From positions 760,786-824,785 of the forward strand of contig NW_018388191.1 of the NCBI RefSeq assembly GCF_001417965.1: a DNA stretch of 64,000 bases. The letters are read 5' to 3'. The translations under genes were made by a program, and so were the position numbers. The notes below the pieces were generated by a model. The model made no database searches. It saw nothing but the letters and a program-made list of their open reading frames with translations, and was not told the origin of the DNA. Positions 60,042 through 64,000 of the stretch are shown here, piece by piece; within the stretch, counting starts at the first letter, position 1; each line of letters opens with the position of its first letter. The stretch is from Exaiptasia diaphana (lineage: Eukaryota > Cnidaria > Anthozoa > Actiniaria > Aiptasiidae).

Positions 60042-61688
60042 CTCGCAGAAAGGCTTGAATTGAATGAAAGAAACTTTATTAATTTCAAACGATAGGAAAT
60101 CATTTCCTACACAACAGCAACGAAGGCTGGTTTACTATAGAGGATTGTAGCATGAATGATATTTTAAATCAATTTGTAGCAAACTATTATGTGATAAATA
60201 TTTAATATATAAGCCATGACTTATCACATAACAGCTTGCTGCAGATCGATTGTTCATCAATCTAACATTTGTTTAAAGGAATCGGTGCGGGTGACCGCCA
60301 AAACACGTAGGTCGAGTAGTTCCTAGTCGCGTAGCAATACAAACGACTTTAACAGAATTTACCTCGATGAGTTCTGCACTCTGTCCTTGGATTTCCGTCA
60401 TCTCCAAACCAGTACAGAGATCGAATAAAGAATTGGACGAAACATGTATCAGCAATTTCTAAGGATCTTAACTCTATTTCGGAAGGTTGGAATGCTGTTT
60501 TGATTTCGTCAACGTCTGTGAATGAAAAATTGAATGTGGTCATAACACTGTTACGATCGTTTCTTTTTTTGTCATTTATGTCAACTAGTGCATAGTGGCC
60601 TTACCTTTTAACGGAGGACGACAAAACACCTTAAAGTGCGATTTATTATTGCACTATAATTATATGGAGCGACACGAAATAAAGTCGCAGTGCCGGATCC
60701 AGAGGCATAGAGGTTAAGATGTAACATAAGATAATATTTTTTTGGGACGACAACGTACATCATACGATTACAATGATATCCTCGGGAATAGCCCAGGTGT
60801 AATTGATCTTCTGTCACTCGTTCCAAGCTCCCAGAAATACTTTTCACGCGTGAAAAAAACGCATTCGTGGAACCTCTATATATTGGAGGTAAATGAGAAG
60901 CAATACTAAAGCAAAACTTGCTGTGACAGATAAATATAATAAACAGAATATTATTAATTTGGTCGTTCGTTACACACACTCTCAATGCTCGGCAATGATG
61001 CTGTGCAATATCCTTTATTTCATTTCTTTCTTTTTATACAAATTATTTTACGTTCTAAATGGGTTTGGGTAAGAAATAATAGACTTTACTTGTATATGTT
61101 GATGAATGATGGCTTTTACATCAAAAGTCAGTTCACATGATTTTCTATTCTGGCTACTTGACAAGGAGTGTAAACACAAATTGTATTGCTAATAAAGTGT
61201 TGTACTGTATTTCATTATAGATTCACAAGAAAATTATTTAAAAAGTTGAAAAATACAACATATTTTAAAAATTGAAAGTGCTACTTACACATAGATAGTT
61301 TCTCCAGTCCATTCGACTGTAAAAGGTCACCCACTCACAAGCCAGACTTATTCATAAGCAGCTTTATTAGACATGCAGAAATACTATTGAATGAGATTAA
61401 AAATATAAACACGGTAAGCGGGAGAGCATAAGATAACCAATTTATCTTTGTAGAATAAAGTGTTTTTCTTGCTTCTTCAACCTAAATAGGCACAAGCTCG
61501 GCCGCGTTTTATATTTCTTTTATAAAATTTGTTTGCATTTTACTTCATGCCTTTTTTTTTGAGCACGCGTGTACAACAAACATGTCAGTCTGAATATAAA
61601 CACGGTTATTAGCAAATGAGATCGCTCAATATTTTTTAACGCATAAAATATACAGTCATCGACAGTAGCGACGCTCCTCGTCACATTA

Positions 61689-61779
61689 AGCATACAAAAC
61701 ATAGCACATTAATTTCTGGAAAACGGAAGCTTTTAAAGCTTCCGTTTTCCAGAAATTAATGTGCTATGTTTTGTATGCT
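61689..61779. repeat. 91-bp near-perfect palindrome
   Basis: Arms of 45 bp (AGCATACAAAACATAGCACA onwards and its complement) match without a visible mismatch; the centre is GAAGCTTTTAAAGCTTC, one base away from perfect. Lack of divergence indicates a recent origin or gene conversion between the arms. There is no coding sequence. Confidence 0.92.
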
Positions 61780-62076
61780 AATAAAACCGACGTCAATTTT
61801 GGAGCCATTTTGTTCTAACTTGAAGTTAATTCATTACTATCACGTCAGGACCACCACGGTTTTGGTCTTCCCACTGTCTTTGTCTCCTTGGTGTGTTTGT
61901 CTAAAGTTCTAACGGCAGCAAAGAAAGACTACAAAACTCAGATTTTGAGAATATCGTAATGTAATATCGACACCTATTAAATACTAATAAAGAATACAGC
62001 AATAAATACATTCATAATTCAAGGCATTATAAATGTAAATTCACCCTATTTTAGTAGAAAAAATCTCCATCTACTT

Positions 62077-62500
62077 AGCCTGCGTTCAGGCGTTCCTCGC
62101 GTTCAGGCGTTCCCCCATCCGACCTCGATCGCGACGGACATTATTTGCATCAGCGCGTTCCAGCTCAGAACGTTTTCCACACACCTAAGTGGAAATTAGG
62201 AACTATCCACAAAAACACGCAATATAGGGCTGTGTGACTTGTGTGCTCAGTACCTGGAAAAATTCAATAAGGGCAGTAATATTAAACCCCCCAAAAATTA
62301 TTAGCGTTAATAAAGGACTTGGAATATCTGGCGTATAAATTGCTACTTATATCCAATGTTCAGATGTATACAATACCGCTGACATTAGCCGTGAAGACTC
62401 TGGGCTCGAGATTGACACTGGGCTCGAGAAAGCTCGAGATTGCTCAGTTTCGCGCGAGGAGAGAACTGGGGATGAATCAGGCCTACGCGCGCGCGTCTTG
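62077..62500. repeat. CpG-rich block, possible DNA-transposon remnant
   Basis: In an AT-rich setting this block is rich in CpG. It starts TAGCCTGCGTTCAGGCG with the 17-bp word GCGTTCAGGCGTTCC(T/C)C twice in tandem, holds repeated GGGCTCGAGA words (62400-62450), and ends ACGCGCGCGCG. TAGCCTGCGT also begins the palindromic element at 30950. The two ends are only weakly inverted, so the boundaries are uncertain. Confidence 0.4.
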
Positions 62501-63596
62501 TTTCCCGCTTTTTTCTTTTTATCAGTGATGACCTAAAAGTTTGTTTTCACTAGAAAAAGTCATATATTCAACCTTCAAGACCTCGTTTCATACCCATAAA
62601 TTCATGAAAGGAAATACTCTTCAAAAAGAACTATTTGATGGAAATTTACTCTAAAATGTGAATGTAAAAAAGGTCAAAACATAAGACCAAAAAGCTAGAA
62701 AACGAATTGAAAATGAAAGCTGGTCGAACGCCTCTTACTGAAGCTTACGTAAGATCACGACAAAATTCTAGTAAAGTTTATGTCTTCGTCCAAACAACTT
62801 CGTTTTTCTCCAAATCAATGCAACTCGCTTTTGTAAAAAAACAAGATTTTTTTGTAGGCAGAGATGGTTTCCAGTTATGAGGAAAATCTGAACTCAACGA
62901 ATCGAAAGAAAAGCATGTCAGACGTGCTCAGAAAACTAAGTTGGTGAGCACGCTCGATACGGTAAGATTTTAAGTTTGATTCCAACTTGTGCATAGCATC
63001 AAAACACATATCTATCTGGCTTATAATCTGCACCTTAAACTAGCTTATATAATCTTCAACTTTAGCAATTGTTTACTTCTGTGTAAAACATCTCGAGTAG
63101 AGTTTATCGTGGTTGCTTCTGTCTCCGATTTTATTTTGTTGCTTGCCTCCCCTTTGTATCATACGTTTTGTAATTTTTTTGCTAGTTATAGAAGTGGAAA
63201 TTCGTGTAAGAAGAAAATTTTACTGTGACAAATCAGTTAAATTGTATAAATAGATATTACTAGTTTATGGCTATCAATTTGGTGTAAAAAAAAATTGAAC
63301 GGGTACAATTCCAATCATTGACTTATAGCGTTTCACAGTATGCTTGCTGTTACATACTAGTTCAACAAGTTTTAAGTTTTTTTTTCTTTTAAGTTTTTTT
63401 TTCTTGGATCAAATTTCTGTGAAGTTCATGGTGTTGACCGAAGCACCTGAGAAAAATACGAAGAAATAAGGTATATCACATGGGTGCGCGGAGATAAGGA
63501 TTTTATCTTCGAAGTTGAAAAGATCTCTCACGAGTGAGCGAAGCGAATTCTGTTTCACACAATTATCTACGAAGGACAAATATAATCATAATTAAT

Positions 63597-63640
63597 AATC
63601 ACTTGTGCTATATTTTCACTAGTGAAAATAACAAGTGATT
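63597..63640. repeat. Short hairpin
   Basis: AATCACTTGT ... ACAAGTGATT with inner ATTTTCACTAGTGAAAAT forms a 44-bp near-perfect stem. It lies about 105 bp downstream of the second channel gene's stop codon (minus strand), so it could be an mRNA 3' structure or a tiny repeat. Confidence 0.7.
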
Positions 63641-63745
63641 TTTCATGATAACAAGATTTATTAAAATACGTCATTTTATGCTCTACAATAGCAATCAACG
63701 GCAAGCGATACGCATAGATTGTTACACATTAAACATTAAGCTTTG

Positions 63746-63897
63746 TCACGTGATCGTTGCCCCTCCGTTGTGCGTAGAATCTGTAATTGATTTTTTCTTC
63801 CATCTGTACAAGCATACCATAATAATAAGATCAATAAACTCGCATATTGTCAAGAGACTGCAGCCAAGAAACAGACCCATGTTGCCTCCAATGTCCG
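63746..63897 (-). CDS. Last exon of a second DEG/ENaC channel gene (partial)
   Basis: An acceptor TTTTCAG then a 50-codon frame encoding the TM2 region: DIGGNMGLFLGCSLLTICEF, IDLIIMVCLYRWKKK, and a longer polar tail (SITDSTHNGGATIT) to TGA 63748-63746. It is almost identical to the last exon of the complete channel gene 7.5 kb away, with the same Gly-Cys-Ser filter and exon phase. The rest of the gene lies beyond the window. The two tails differ after RWKK: the first gene stops within 4 codons, this one after about 15. Confidence 0.93.
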
Positions 63898-64000
63898 CTG
63901 AAAAAGAACAATAATTCATTTGATTATCGTTGGTGACGTTTCACGAACATCGTGCCAATTATTGACATTATTCTGTACTTTGTACTGTGTATTTCTTTTA

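Larger units (their letters stand above)
60042..63745. other. Spacer between the tandem channel genes
   Basis: Contains the perfect palindrome at 61689-61779, a CpG-rich block at about 62077-62500 and flank duplicated with 55.9 kb (63172-63300). Minus-strand frames at 60608-60985 and a splice-consistent segment at 60543-60349 have coding-like composition but no recognised family. Confidence 0.45.

Overview
This is a window of animal nuclear DNA, AT-rich, with split genes, canonical GT-AG introns (mostly 80-800 bp) and many short palindromic repeats. The gene set (TRAF, DEG/ENaC channels with a short Cys-rich ectodomain, tektin, TMEM17, SLX1, peroxisomal beta-oxidation enzymes) and the inverted-repeat families, one carrying a GACGTTTCGGACGTT core, suggest a non-bilaterian invertebrate, most likely an anthozoan cnidarian. 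That assignment is an inference from gene style and is not proven by the sequence. I rebuilt exon structures by hand; in each model the exon phases are consistent with one open frame.

Layout. 2-12.1 kb: a head-to-head pair of peroxisomal fatty-acid beta-oxidation genes, an ACOX3-like acyl-CoA oxidase (minus, 16 exons, ends SKL) and HSD17B4 (plus, 5 exons, ends SKM), 382 bp apart. 13-13.8 kb: a small ankyrin-repeat protein (minus). 16.2-17.3 kb: two small unrecognised genes. 18.5-26.3 kb: a 14-exon proline-rich EF-hand protein. 27.4-29.5 kb: a small single-pass membrane protein (minus), divergent from SLX1 (plus). 31.4-36 kb: a TRAF-family gene (minus) with probable upstream exons reaching 41.9 kb and perhaps 45 kb. 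47.5-51.1 kb: NDUFS8 (minus), divergent from TMEM17 (plus), 116 bp between the ATGs. 52.1-55.8 kb: an intronless unknown gene (minus), divergent from tektin-1 (plus). 56.3-60 kb: a complete DEG/ENaC channel gene (minus). 63.7-63.9 kb: the last exon of a second, tandemly duplicated channel gene that continues beyond the window.

Themes. Divergent gene pairs with short shared promoters recur, and several starts carry an AAGATGGCG-type element at or near the ATG. HSD17B4 and ACOX3 act in the same organelle pathway. TMEM17 and tektin-1, both cilium genes, lie within 4 kb of each other. At least ten palindromes of roughly 90-220 bp, typical of MITEs or nonautonomous DNA transposons, sit in introns and spacers; two have clear flanking duplications. 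One 5'-truncated LINE end lies in an ACOX3 intron. I found no virus-like element, CRISPR array or convincing tRNA/rRNA gene, and no clearly new molecular system. The most notable items are the peroxisomal divergent pair, the duplicated channels with a Gly-Cys-Ser filter, the promoter motifs and the palindromes.
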